Made by a program: the position numbers and the translations under genes | The notes under the pieces: model-generated | Databases searched by the model: none | The model's input: the letters and a program-made list of their open reading frames with translations, nothing else | What the model was told of the DNA's origin: nothing | Part shown: piece after piece, positions 32,651 to 46,905 of the stretch | Numbering within the stretch: position 1 is the stretch's first letter | Layout: each line of letters opens with the position of its first letter | Assembly (NCBI RefSeq): GCF_034702125.1 | Contig: NC_085876.1 | Span: 9,474,116-9,538,115 of the forward strand | Origin: Engraulis encrasicolus | Lineage: Eukaryota > Chordata > Actinopteri > Clupeiformes > Engraulidae | DNA: 64,000 nt | Direction: 5' to 3'

Positions 32651-33176
32651 GGGGAGTTTTCTACCATTATAATTTTTGTGATTTTTTATAATTTTTTGTC
32701 CTGAAATATTAATATTAAGTTCGAAGCTAGAAATAATAAGACCCCATTTGAGTAGCGTTTCGATTATTTTGCGCCACTAGATTATTATATAGGCCTACTG
32801 GGTCACAAAGCTCAATTTTTATGGGGCCAAACCCATAAACATTAGCGGGATGCTAGCGAGTACAGGTTGAAATCTTCTAACCTGCTGAAAAAACTACACA
32901 CCTGAACGATTTGTCAATACAGCCATTGTTAAACAACAGTCACAGTGCTTACCAGGAATGTTTTGTTGATAATATTTGTGACTGGAAATGGCAGTAGCAA
33001 TGTATTTAGCATGGGTTCCCCTTTCCATTCCATACATTTTCCCACATGAAGGACTGACCTACGCTCGCCAACTAGTGGACACTCCATAGTTACTGCAGTA
33101 TGCATGCAAAGCTAACTGGCTACAATGGGAACCAATCAGACTGAACCTTCTCCCTGTTAGAGATTCTCTGCTCAAA
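32651..33176 (+). repeat. Dispersed repeat, right portion (interrupted copy)
   Basis: Closely matches 39476-39990, from TTTTCTACCATTATAATTTT to CTCCCTGTTAGAGATTCTCTG. The left portion of this copy lies at 18861-18867 and 19510-19540. Confidence 0.9.
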
Positions 33177-33480
33177 CGCAGGTGCTTTTAATTAGGTTCA
33201 GGTTGCCTCCGTCGGTTTTGGAAAGACGCTCTGAGTCGCACAGAAAAGCTTGTTGTGCTTGACTTCAATAATTTGGAAATACTGTACTAACGTGACGCTG
33301 GGAACCTGGAGAGAGAGCTGGTAAGCACTTGTGGTTTTAATTTACTTCGTGGTAGAACTGGTCATTTGTGGCGAGACGTAAAGTGTCATTCAAACCGCAT
33401 TTTCTCACAACAGTGTATTGTGTGGTAGTGTTGGACAGTTTTCTTCCTTTGTTTCCCACTCTTTGTAACGTTGTAAGGTT
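33177..33480 (+). other. Possible non-coding first exon, weak
   Basis: 33190-33321 is GC-balanced and ends GAGAGAGAGCTG before a GTAAGC donor, as in a 5' untranslated exon. No coding continuation was found. Confidence 0.2.
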
Positions 33481-33484
33481 AATG

Positions 33485-34190
33485 GCCGGGCACAAGTTGG
33501 CGTGATGCCTTTATTCACACATAGGCCTAATCCACAAAGGTTAGAACTTGAAAACAAAACTTAACAAAAATCCAAGCAAAATTGTCAACTTGACATCTAT
33601 ATTATTTGGTCAAATGCAATGTAGGCTATCAGCATATTACATAATGGCCTACCCAAAGCAACTCGATATTGACAATTTTGTCTAGAAGCTTGCAATTGTT
33701 TTCTGTCCAGAAGGTCCAGTTATTGCAATCGAGCAATGGCCCATAGGCTATTGGAAGCATTATATGTTTGGAAATGAACCTACATTTATTTATTTTTTTG
33801 TAGGTGGACAAAATAATTTGGCCTAAAAAGAACCTCGTTATCAACATATTAAGCCTAAATGCCACATAGCCTACTCCATGTAACTTTATCGATGCAATTT
33901 CATTTAGGCCTAACTGTTATTCTAACAGTTAAGCTTAGCAGTGTGTCATTGCTTTACTGGTAGTCCAGTTATTGAAAATGAGGCATATTAGAACCATGGT
34001 ATTTGAGATTTGAAAGTAATGTTTTTATATGTGGACAAAATATTATGATAAATAATATATAATAAACGAATAAAAAACACCCTCTTGCATGATGCCACCG
34101 ACCTCAGCTCTAGTGCACGAGTAGGCTATACGCACAACCCAAATCCCCAAGGCCAAGACGGTGTGAAACTAGTGAGTCCTGGCACAGGTG
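33485..34190 (-). repeat. Dispersed repeat, inverted copy
   Basis: Reverse complement shares GGACTCACTAGTTT, GATTTGGGTTGTGCGTA and ATTGCAATAACTGGACC with 12450-13060 and 17565-18110. Confidence 0.6.
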
Positions 34191-34199
34191 GCATTTCGT

Positions 34200-36130
34200 T
34201 TCAAATGGTTTCAAATTGCTTTGTTTGTACTGCAGGGTAGCCTGGACCTTACGTTCTCTGTATGAGGTGTGTAGTCAAAAGATTGTGTGCCAGCAGTGCG
34301 GAAACGTGAGGATAGGCCTACGTCCATACAACCATCGCCTGTAGGCCTATCTCCCTCTGTGTGGGTGTGTGAATGTTTAAATGCAGTGTATTTAATTCTT
34401 TTATTTTGTGTTTTATATGTTTAAAGGTTTCTGGTCTGCTGTTCTACAATTACTCCATCTGTTACCACTACTTCAAAACATCAACGTCAGTGACCTCAAC
34501 AAAAAAGACAAGACGAGTGGAATCCTATGTGCTGACATAGACTTGACAGTGAGAAACTTCTACAGTGAATAACCGCCAGAGTGGAAAACCAATGCACTAT
34601 TGGAAACTGCCGAGTGCCAATGCATCACCGCTGCACCAGTGAGCCGCAGTGGACTACCATCTAAAAAGTGCATCACGCCGTTGACCCGTGTACAGCCTTC
34701 TGCTGCCAGTGACCAAGACTCAAAGACTCTACTCACACCACAACCCAACAGAGAGAAGACACTTCACCTGGGGGCCTGGAGGATAAAGCTTGAAGAAAAG
34801 AAGAAGAAAAAAAAACAAGCTTGAAGGGAAAAAAGGACAAAAAAGCTTCCACCTCCCAGAAAAAAGGGTTCAGATGAAGGTTCTGCCTCCCCCTTCCTCT
34901 CTTGACATTTAGGATCCTTTTAGCTGCTCTCCATGTCTAGAAACTGTCCTGATCAGCTGCCTTGGACTGCTGAAGTGCCTTTCGTCCAATAGATCTTGGA
35001 CTGCTGCTACTGTGGGTGGAGGAGTTCTGGACTTGGACTGTGCGTTGTCCCGGACTGCAATTGGGTGTTGTGCCTTCAGTCGACTTTGAGTATGAGTACT
35101 GCAGTGAACGTTTTCCTCTGCATTAGTGACACTGTCTCTTGCTTGTAACGCAGGGTCTTGTACTGGCTTTGTTGACCACAGAAGGAACTGTGCACTGTTG
35201 TGCTTTCAGTTAGGTCTTCGGGACTGGCCTGATGATGTCTGCAATGTTCAGAGAGAACCTGGATCACCAATCTCAGTAGAGTAGAGTAGAGCAGAGTAGA
35301 GTATATTAGAGTAGAGTTGTAGAGGCTTGGCTTAGGATAGTGGTTCTGGTGTTACAGGTGCTTTGGGTGGCGGAGGCATTGTCATGCGCAGGGCCTGTCC
35401 TGATGGTCCTGGAGGTTCCCGCGGTGCGGTCCAGTCCACTGTTCCTTCGGCTACCTTGAGGTGGGTGGCCAACCGGGTCAGTGGAATGCCTTGCTGCGCA
35501 GGTGGGAGGTGGTCTCGCTGTGTGGAGAAGGGCGTTCACTGCAGTGCTTGTCCGGACTCAGCTGGGGGCAAGGCACCCGGTTGCAGTCTGGGGTGGCGTG
35601 TGGGACAGCTCCCTGGCTCCACTGCCAACAGTGGCAGTGGTCCAAGAACCGTTGGGCGAAGGGTGCTTCGGCCATCTGGGAAGGCTGGTTGGGGCAGTTA
35701 CATGGTCATGGAAACCGGCTGAGGGATTCCTGAGTGTCGGGAGGGGAATGGGGGCAGTGCCACGCCGGGCCTCCAGGGGAGATGGGACTACCAGGACCTC
35801 CCAGACCCACAGACAGGGTTTGCTGCCGCAGCATGTGTGTGTACACCGGATCTCAGAAGGGAGGTGGGACTGCGATGATCTCCTGGATGCACAGAAGAGA
35901 GGGTGGGTACACAACATGCAGTAAGACCCTGTTGTTTAAACGTATATTGATATTTTTGAAACACATTTGTTTCTTTTTTGCACATGAACAGAGCTTCAAT
36001 TCCCTAAAATAGTTTTCTTAAAGTTTTAGTGGAGATTTCTAAGGTACACCTGTCAGTAGGGTGTGTTTTTCATTTTTCATACTGTTAATATATGTAAGAA
36101 GATAAAATAAATATTTGCTTTTAAAAATAT
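34200..36130 (+). other. Transcript-like unassigned region
   Basis: About 1.9 kb that is less AT-rich than its surroundings and ends near AATAAATATTT (36107), a possible poly-A signal. Short frames overlap on both strands with no consistent domain. 35734-35830 reads GPPGEMGLPGPP in one frame, which hints at a collagen origin but lacks convincing splice sites. An AGAGT microsatellite lies at 35278-35322. It could be a non-coding transcript or a decayed retroelement. Confidence 0.3.
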
Positions 36131-36526
36131 CTGCATATGTACGTGTAATCAAGACCTGAAACATGTGAAAAACACACACACACACTTAAAACCAGCCCGA
36201 ATGCTGGACTAATGCATACACTCAAAATAATAAACAAAGTCTGCAACACCAGGGCTTTCATCGATCTTTTATTATTTTGATGGCCCTTAATCAGACCTAA
36301 TATGAAATTAAGCCTTGGTGCTGTGGCATTATTGTATTGTATTTATTTCAGTACTGTACAACATCTTCCTGTGGAAATCCGACTTGTCACTGATGGAACA
36401 AACTAACTTGCCATCTATTTTTTTCTAATACCATTCTAGTACCTGTACCTCTTGATGCCATTTAGTGTTTCATGCCATCGTCAGTCCTTCTTGTGTGATG
36501 CCATCTGCAGCACACTGTTCATTGTG

Positions 36527-36566
36527 TGTGTGTCTGTGTCTGTGTCTGTCTGTCTGTCTGTCTCTG
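36527..36566. repeat. GT/GTCT microsatellite
   Basis: TGTGTGTCTGTG followed by GTCTGTCTGTCT. It forms the pyrimidine-and-T tract before the collagen-like exon at 36576. Confidence 0.85.
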
Positions 36567-36575
36567 TGACTTCAG

Positions 36576-36638
36576 GGCTTCGTCAGGAGTGTAGGCGACA
36601 CTGGACCACTGGAACCAGGCGAATGACCAGGCCCTGCA
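36576..36638 (+). pseudogene. Collagen-like exon, decayed (63 bp)
   Basis: Between an acceptor (GTGACTTCAG) and a donor (GTTAGT) lie exactly 63 bp, 21 codons, reading GFV RSV GDT GPL EPG E*P GPA. Four of seven expected glycines are present; the other three are AGG or GAA, each one transition away from GGN. There is also a TGA stop. Exon sizes in multiples of 9 with phase-0 ends are characteristic of collagen triple-helix exons. The chain type cannot be told. Confidence 0.5.
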
Positions 36639-37175
36639 GTTAGTATACACGCACACATTCGTACACACACACACACTGAGTAATGTGTGACAAGCAGGGA
36701 CTGATGAGTTGCACTGTACACACGTACAGTATATACACACCCACACACAGCTTTTAATGCTCCAGAGAAATGTATAATCCATTCATAATCTCATGTCCTT
36801 GATAAAGTTTCTGTATCTGTATTTTCTGTATCTTTCCCTTTGCTGTATATTTTCACTATGTTTATTTAACTTGTAATGCAACAAGCGTAGGATATTGTTA
36901 TACCTGTCTATAATATTGTGCCAGCAGGATGCAAGAGCCTTAGCTACATCACAGAATGCACAAAAATATTTAACAGAAGTGGACTTTTTTTTTTTTACTT
37001 AAAACATGTATTAATAATGCACATGTGTGTGGTTGGTGGGGGGTGATCTGGAATAGACAGAGTTAGAGTTAGACAGATGTTGGCAATGTTTTAGAGTCTC
37101 TTGGTGAAGAGATTTTCTTTCTAACTAACTTTGGAGATTTTTCTTTTGTCCAATTAATCCCCATCTCGCCCCCAG

Positions 37176-37247
37176 GCTGATCAAGGGCCTAAAGGCGCAC
37201 AGGGAGCCAAAGGGGTCAAATGAGAAGAGGGACCCGCAGGACAATAG
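37176..37247 (+). pseudogene. Collagen-like exon, decayed (72 bp)
   Basis: A strong acceptor (CATCTCGCCCCCAG) and a donor (GTAGGG) bound exactly 72 bp, 24 codons. Frame 1 gives ADQ GPK GAQ GAK GVK, then a TGA where a glycine codon is expected, EE, GPA, GQ and a final TAG. Six of eight expected glycines remain. Without the two stops this would be an ordinary triple-helix exon. It may be decayed, or two base errors may be present. Confidence 0.6.
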
Positions 37248-37431
37248 GTAGGGATGGCCATTTTGTTTGTGTCAATCGGCACGTTCGTGATAGTGTATGG
37301 CGCATTCTGCGCAAATCTGTGCAGCTCACAAAATAAGACATTTTGAATACATGGTGATTACGGAGTGCACATGTGAATTGCACAGATTTGCGTAGCATGC
37401 ACCATCACAAATGGGGCCAGTGGGTGCGCTT

Positions 37432-37727
37432 CAATATGCGACCTTGCGTCCTCCACTTGTGCTTGTGGCCTCGTCCCGCCTCCTGGCCCCTCCTATGTGG
37501 AGAAAAGAATAAAGTTTCCCTGCTGTCAGCCTAGCCACAACAATTTTTGGGGTACTACTCTTCATTCACCATCCACTTTGAAAATGAGAAAATGACTTTA
37601 CAACTGAGCTTTTGCGAGATCTTGAAATATAATACTGTTGTCAGTGATGTCATCATGACATTACTTCCTGGTACGAGGCCACAAGCACAAATGGAGGACG
37701 CAAGGTCGCATATTGGAACGCGCCCTG
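37432..37727. mobile_element. MITE with ATATGCGACCTTGCGTCC ends
   Basis: Inverted repeats of about 50 bp: the left begins GGTGCGCTTCAATATGCGAC and the right mirrors it, ending GGAACGCGCCC. About 296 bp, non-coding. The flanks give no clear duplication. Confidence 0.85.
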
Positions 37728-37785
37728 TGAACTGGAGGCAGCGATTTTGTTTGTCAGTGAAGTATGAGCAAGAAGAGTATGGACA

Positions 37786-37834
37786 GGGGGTGTTCACTCA
37801 CGGAACTAGCTACTAGCCACAACTGGCTAACCCT
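37786..37834 (+). repeat. Short dispersed repeat
   Basis: Near-exact copy of 18466-18514 (one or two differences). Confidence 0.8.
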
Positions 37835-37839
37835 AATCT

Positions 37840-38190
37840 ATCTAATAATTCAAGAAAGTTCTATCGGTGTCTCTGTGACCTGCGTAACTCCCGCAGAACA
37901 GCACCAAAACATCTCAAACTTGGAAGGTGACTTGGCAGTGGTACTGCGGTACTGCGAATTGCAGTGCAAAGTGTCACGCCGTTTGGACATAAAATAGTGA
38001 AGATATGAACATTTTCATGGAATCAGCAGTGCACCCAACATTGAAGCCGCTGGCAGGAACCTTACCTCTTTTGCGCCACGTCACAATGCCAAAGACAGCA
38101 GTTTTGTTAAAACCAGAACGAAACTGGACAGGGTGTGATGACGTCACGTCCCAGCGAGTATAAATTGTCCTGCTGCACCGGTCCATCTAG
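37840..38190. other. No gene recognised
   Basis: Unassigned sequence with two short antisense frames and no domain. Confidence 0.4.
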
Positions 38191-38194
38191 AAAT

Positions 38195-38445
38195 GTCTGT
38201 GAGCATCACAAACCTCTGACGGCGTACCCGGCGCTTTTTAGATTTATGTTTGATTTCGCTATTCAGTTTACATGCGCTGCGCTTAGTAACAAACAGCATC
38301 AACCACTGATAGAAACAGCCACGGGGAGACCTGGCGACACTACAGCGATTCCCCAGAAAAATCTATCTATCTAGGCTATGCACCCCAAACCTCTGACGGC
38401 GTAGGCTTTCAAGATTTATGTTTGATTTCGCTATTCAGTTTACTC
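38195..38445 (+). repeat. Imperfect tandem duplication, about 180 bp apart
   Basis: AAACCTCTGACGGCGTA followed by AGATTTATGTTTGATTTCGC occurs at about 38209 and again at about 38389. Confidence 0.8.
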
Positions 38446-38974
38446 GCATTTGACACAAATGAGAAATGTTTGTCTGTTCTATCTGCTCCACGCACAACTC
38501 CCGCACCACTCTGCAAATTGGAGGATGCAGGGCACCGCGGTTTGCAACAAAGTTTGTAAAGTCCGGGCCAGATGTTAGTCAAACAAATTAATTGGCTTTT
38601 GCTGTTCTGCTCGATAACCTACACATACAGCAGCCAACATTCTTTTTTCAAGTCGGCTGCGTCACAAAGCTACAAACACCTGACCTGCCACAGAAGAACT
38701 CCATGTGTTGAAAACTGATGTCATTTGTTAAGCTCGACTCCATTCGCGGACAGTCTACCCGCCAATTTCGAGTAGAATTTCGAGTTCAAATGCATTACAC
38801 GAGGTGCATCTTTCCAACAAGGGGCGTTTTAAAACGAGATGGTCACAATCAGAAAGCAATAGCCTACCTATGCTGCAATTGACTGCGGATTTAGAATCAG
38901 TTGCGAGTAGGGCTGGCCTATGTCATCACAAGTCTAATGCGAGTCCCTTTCGAGATTTTTGATAGCGAGTTTAA

Positions 38975-38976
38975 AC

Positions 38977-39012
<36 letters not shown>

Positions 39013-39062
39013 AGAGAGAGAGAGAGAAAGAAGAGAGAGAGAGAGAGAGAGAGAGAAGAGAG

Positions 39063-39108
<46 letters not shown>

Positions 39109-39113
39109 AGAGT

Positions 39114-39150
<37 letters not shown>
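38975..39150. repeat. GA microsatellite with GAGT blocks
   Basis: GAGAGT units pass into nearly pure GA with GAAGAG breaks. Confidence 0.95.
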
Positions 39151-39155
<5 letters not shown>

Positions 39156-39445
39156 GCCTTCAAAATGTGGAAATACAAATAGGCCTACGAATTCACCTCA
39201 GATTCCTCTGAAACATATTGTGCCTAATGGTGGTTAGTCAAGAGATTTGCAACAATTATTTTATGTAAGAGAAAAAAAACGATCTATCTAGGCCTGTCTA
39301 ATTACAGTTAGGCTACTTATGCAACATGTCTTCATGTCTTTTAAGGAGCACATTAGGACAACGCAGGGAAGCCCCCAGTTTTTACATAGTCCTACATTAC
39401 AAAACACAACCTGGGCAGATAGGCCCAACGGGCTCTGCACTAGTC

Positions 39446-39990
39446 CTACCTAAGTGCAAAATTAATGGGCGTCAATGTTTTCTACCATTATAATTTTTGT
39501 GATTTTTAAAAAAAAAATAATTTTGTCCTGAAATATTAATATTCAATTCAAAGCTAGAAACAATAAGACCCCATTTGAGTAGCGTTTCGATTATTTTGCG
39601 CCACTAGATTATTATATACTGGGTCACAAAGCTCAATTTTTTTGAGGCCAAACCCATAAACATTAGCGGGATGCTAGCGAGTACAGGTCGAAATCTTCTA
39701 ACCTGCTGTAAAACTACACATCTGAACAATTTGTAAATACAGCCTATTATTAAACACTAATCATAGTGCTTACCAGGAATGTTTTGTTGATGATATTTGT
39801 GACTGGAAATCGCAGTAGCAATGTATTTAGCATATGGGTTCCCCTTTCCATTCCATACATTTTCCCACATGAAAGACTTACCGACGCTCGCCAACTAGTG
39901 GACACTCCATAGGAACAGCAGTATGCATGCAAAGCTAACTGGCTACAATGGTAACCAATCAGTGTGAACATTCTCCCTGTTAGAGATTCT
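39446..39990 (+). repeat. Dispersed repeat, uninterrupted copy
   Basis: CCTACCTAAGTGCAAAAT and GTCAATG join directly to TTTTCTACCATTATAATTTT here. At 18861-33176 the same sequence is split by about 13.8 kb of insertions. It ends at CTCCCTGTTAGAGATTCTCTG, the same boundary as the other copy. Confidence 0.9.
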
Positions 39991-40065
39991 CTGGTATGGA
40001 CCAACTCAAGGCAATAGGACTAAGAACAGTTGGTGGTGTGTGTGCGTGTGCGTGTGCGCTTAAAG

Positions 40066-40137
40066 GGTATCCAAGGAGAGCCAGAGAAGAAGGGAAACTG
40101 TGGATTTCCAGGCGCTCGAGGACCCAGTGGACAAAAG
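40066..40137 (+). pseudogene. Collagen triple-helix exon (72 bp)
   Basis: Preceded by an AG (CGCTTAAAG) and followed by a good donor (GTGAGC); exactly 72 bp in phase 0. It reads GIQ GEP EKK GNC GFP GAR GPS GQK: seven of eight triplets start with glycine and no stop is present. The one exception is GAG for GGG. A cysteine in the Y position of the fourth triplet could serve an interchain bond, as known for some non-fibrillar chains. With 36576-36638 and 37176-37247 it forms an ordered series on one strand. Called a pseudogene because the companions contain stops; this exon alone could be functional. Confidence 0.65.
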
Positions 40138-40189
40138 GTGAGCTAGAATAACCCCTCACCCCCCATACATGCAATACAATGTAATGAGG

Positions 40190-40710
40190 ACTCAATTTGG
40201 GGCCCCTTCTCTCCCTGGTCCCTCCACACAGTGCACTGAGGTGTTCAGTGCATAGTGTCGTGGAAATATTTGAGCACTATGCACTGTGCCCTGGAAGTGA
40301 CGGCTGAGCATGGCATTAACTCGCCAAAATATCAGTTGGCTACTGTACAATGCACAGCGTCTGTTGCTTGTATTTACATTTCCTTCACCCCAAAGGGCAA
40401 CAATTACACATACAATACTTGAGTTGGCATGAAAAGGTTGATGTCTCAGAAACATTACTCACAGAATTAGGAGACTGTCGACCAAACTCTTCTAATGAAC
40501 TGAACGCCACGTTTCCTCCGTGTCATTTGTCAACATGGTGGTTTAGTGCGTGCAGTGTCCATCATTCAAGCATGCGTTTTTCCGCCATTGTTAAGGGATC
40601 ATCCGGGCACTTTCAGTGCACTGGCTCAACCAAATTTTTCAGCGTGAGCGCCCTAGGCACTGAAACGCAATGCCCGAAGTGCACAAGTGTATGGATTGAG
40701 ACTAGGGGTC
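40190..40710. mobile_element. Decayed palindromic element with GTGCACTT arms
   Basis: CAGTGCACTGAGG...AGTGCATAGTG near the left and CACTGAAACGC...AAGTGCACAAGTG near the right partly mirror each other. 40610-40705 matches 18262-18362. No coding domain. Confidence 0.5.
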
Positions 40711-40996
40711 TCTGCACAAACACTGTCATCTACTAAAACAAAAGTCTGATCTCTGCCCTAGAAAACAAGGGGTTTGCCAACAAGTACTTTTGGCTAGAGG
40801 GGTCAAATACGTATTTCCTCAATGAAATGCAAAGAAGACAAATTAATTAAAATGTATTCTTTGAAGGTAAGCTTATTTTCCAGACTTTCTTTTTGATATT
40901 CTGTCCATTTGTGTTAGAATACATCTACGATTAAAGTTATAGACTGATCATGTCTTCATCAGTGTACAAACCAACACCACCAGAAAGGGATCAAAT

Positions 40997-42284
<1,288 letters not shown>

Positions 42285-42580
42285 GATCAAATACTTATTA
42301 GTCTCACTGTATAAGGGGGGCCCACAGGAAGTCAGATTTTTCTTTCACACAAGCATGTTAATAATATATAAAGGGGGTCTATTAGAGCTGGTTGAAAATG
42401 GGAAATTTTGTGCTCCACCCCTGTACATAAGCATACAGTACATATACCTTCAGACAAGAATTTCCTTCACTGTCATTTAGCTGGATTTCGGTAGGAGTGT
42501 ACCAACCTGCTCTCACCCTTTAAATGTAGAAAAAGGTAAGCACAAGGAGGTTTTTTCCCGAGAGTAGAGTAGAGCAGTTG

Positions 42581-42842
42581 TTTCAGGGTTCTGTATTCAT
42601 CAGTGCTGCCTGTGCTCACCTGCACACTGATGTAGGGCTTTCAGGCCGACCAGAACGGGGCCGGTGCCGGTGCCTTCACCAGTTGCGTTCGGCACTAAAG
42701 TGCTCATCTGTGAACCTGCCGTTCATACCGGGCTCTGAACAATTTCCGCACGTGACTGTGTTACCCGGATGAACCTACGGGAACGGGCTCCAGCACGGTT
42801 CTCAGTCGGCCTGAAGGCGCTAATGGAGGCAGAACCCTGAAA
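42581..42842. mobile_element. MITE with CAGGGTTCTG ends
   Basis: TTTCAGGGTTCTG and CAGAACCCTGAAA are inverted ends. GGCTTTCAGGCCGAC and GTCGGCCTGAAGGCGC mirror each other inside. GC-rich interior of 262 bp, non-coding. Target duplication unclear. Confidence 0.75.
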
Positions 42843-42859
42843 AGCCTACTATTCTGCTC

Positions 42860-43260
42860 TCAGAAAAAAAGTCCTTGTGATTGACCTTACTGTCTTTCAG
42901 TGTGCGAATCTGCTCTCACCTAAATAACCAGACTGCAACAGTATCCTCACTTCCTCACTTGTATTTACATTAAAGCTAATACTCCTCTCTGAACACTTTG
43001 TTTTAGATGCTCTACACTGGAGCTGGAATGAACCCTGTCAGATCCTTCGTCCTGCTACGTTAAAGAGGAACTTCATGAACCACTGGGTAAGAAAAATACA
43101 AATTATGCATAAAAAAAACATGCTCATAGGCTCGCATTGTTTGTAAACTACTTTCAATTCAGATATAATAGATGTAATGGTGTTACATTGTTTTGGTCTT
43201 TTACAGAATGTGCAATGCACTGCATGTATTTCTCAGCTGCTCATATGTAACTATAATATG
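42860..43260. other. No gene recognised
   Basis: Unassigned. A GT donor-like GGGTAAGAA near 43086 follows a short GC-balanced stretch but no domain is seen. Confidence 0.3.
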
Positions 43261-43274
43261 GTTTCTGTTCTTCC

Positions 43275-44185
43275 CTCCTCGTGCCTGCACCCGTCTGTTC
43301 GTTCGTGCCTGCATCCATCCGTCCGTTCGTCCGTGTCTCTGTCTGGCCGGCTGTGCGTGCGTCCATCTCTGCGTCCGTGCCTACGTCTGGCCGGCCGTGC
43401 ATCCGTCTGTGCCCACGTCCGTGCCTCCGCCTGGCCGGCTGTGCGTCCGTCCGTGCGTCAGTCGGTCTGTGCGTCCAAGCCTACATCTGGCTGGCCGTGC
43501 GTCCGTCTGTGCTTCCGTCTGTGCCCACGTCTGTGCTACCGTCTGGCCGGCTGTGAGTTCGTCCGTGCGTCAGTCCGTCTGTGCGTCCGTGCCACCGTCT
43601 GGCCGGCCGTGCATCCGTCTGTGCCCACGTCCGTGCCTCCGCCTGACCGGCTGTGCGTCCGTCCGTGCGTCAGTCGGTCTGTGCGTCCATGCCTACGTCT
43701 GGCTGGCCGTGCGTCCGTCTGTGCTTCCGTCTGTGCCCACGTCCGTGCCACCGTCTGGCCGGCTGTGCGTGCGTCCGTGCGTCAGTCCGTCTGTGCGTCC
43801 GTGCCACCGTCTGGCCCGCTGTGCATCAGTCCGTCTGTGCGTCTGTGCCTACGTTTGGCCGGACGTGCTTCCATCTGTGCCCACGTCCGTGCCTACGTCT
43901 GGCCGGCCGTGCGTCCGTCTGTGCCCACGTCCGTGCCTCCGTCCGGCCGGCTGTGCGTGCGTCCTTCCGTCTGTGCGTCCGTGCCTACATCTGACCGGAC
44001 GTGCGTCCGTCTGTGCTTCCATCTGTCCGTGCCTCCGGCCGGCCGGCTGTCCGTCCGTGTGTGCGTGTCCATGTCCGTGTGTGCATGCGTCCGTCTGTCT
44101 GTCCATTCGTCCGTCTGTGCGTCCGTCTGTGCCTACGTCCGGCCGGCCGTGCCCATGTCTGTGCGTCAGTGCGTCTGTCAGTCTA
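43275..44185. repeat. GTCC/GTCT-derived minisatellite with higher-order units
   Basis: About 900 bp built from GTCCGT, GTCTGT, GTGCGTCC, GCCTACGTCTGGCCGGC and GTGCGTCAGTC. CCTCCGCCTG(G/A)CCGGC recurs about 212 bp apart, showing a higher-order unit. Stops are rare in all frames, so Val/Cys/Arg/Pro/Ser-rich frames of up to 464 codons arise on the plus strand and others on the minus strand. Not a protein gene. Confidence 0.85.
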
Positions 44186-44237
44186 TTTGCCCGCAAAAAC
44201 AAAAAAACAGTAGGGGGTCTACCAAAAAAATGAGTGA

Positions 44238-44307
<70 letters not shown>
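44238..44307. repeat. GT microsatellite
   Basis: Pure GT run of about 70 bp joining the minisatellite to the LINE fragment. Confidence 0.95.
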
Positions 44308-44310
44308 ATA

Positions 44311-44571
44311 GCATTAAATAGTCTTTCTCCCTGTTACATCTCTGATATGCTCTCTTTTTATGCCCGTGCCCGAGCTCTCAGATCCGCTGATGCCACACTG
44401 CTAAGGATTCCTACCCTTCCACCAAAGAAAATTGTTGAAGCCGCCTTCGATATGTACGCGTCCAAGAGATTGAACTCCCTGCCTCTTCACGTCAGAGACA
44501 CTACCTCCATCGACTCGCACAACTCATCCTCGCTATTCTTAGCTGCTCAGGCTCCACATGTCGTGTCCTGA
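44311..44571 (+). pseudogene. L2-type LINE reverse transcriptase, C-terminal end
   Basis: About 86 codons reading ALNSLSPCYISDMLSFY, then ARALRSADATLLRIP and ASKRLNSLPLHVRD, ending in a stop. This matches the C-terminal pattern of L2-type LINE reverse transcriptases (L..L.P.Y..DLL; R.LRS.D; K.WNSLP..IR). The catalytic domains are absent and the copy is fused to a GT array, so it is a 5'-truncated retrotransposon end. The 3' tail pieces lie downstream at 45700-45990. Confidence 0.8.
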
Positions 44572-44619
44572 TGTGCAAAATCTCTAGTCATCTCTCTTCC
44601 TTTTAATTCGTGTGTGATT

Positions 44620-46905
<2,286 letters not shown>

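Noticed and set aside
35363..35924. Several overlapping 90-147 codon frames suggesting a gene
   Set aside because: Open in multiple phases and both strands because of GC-rich composition. One weak Gly-Pro stretch is noted but has no good splice sites.
43177..44571. 464-codon frame on the plus strand
   Set aside because: It joins a minisatellite, a GT array and a LINE tail. Only the last 86 codons resemble a real protein (L2-type reverse transcriptase end).
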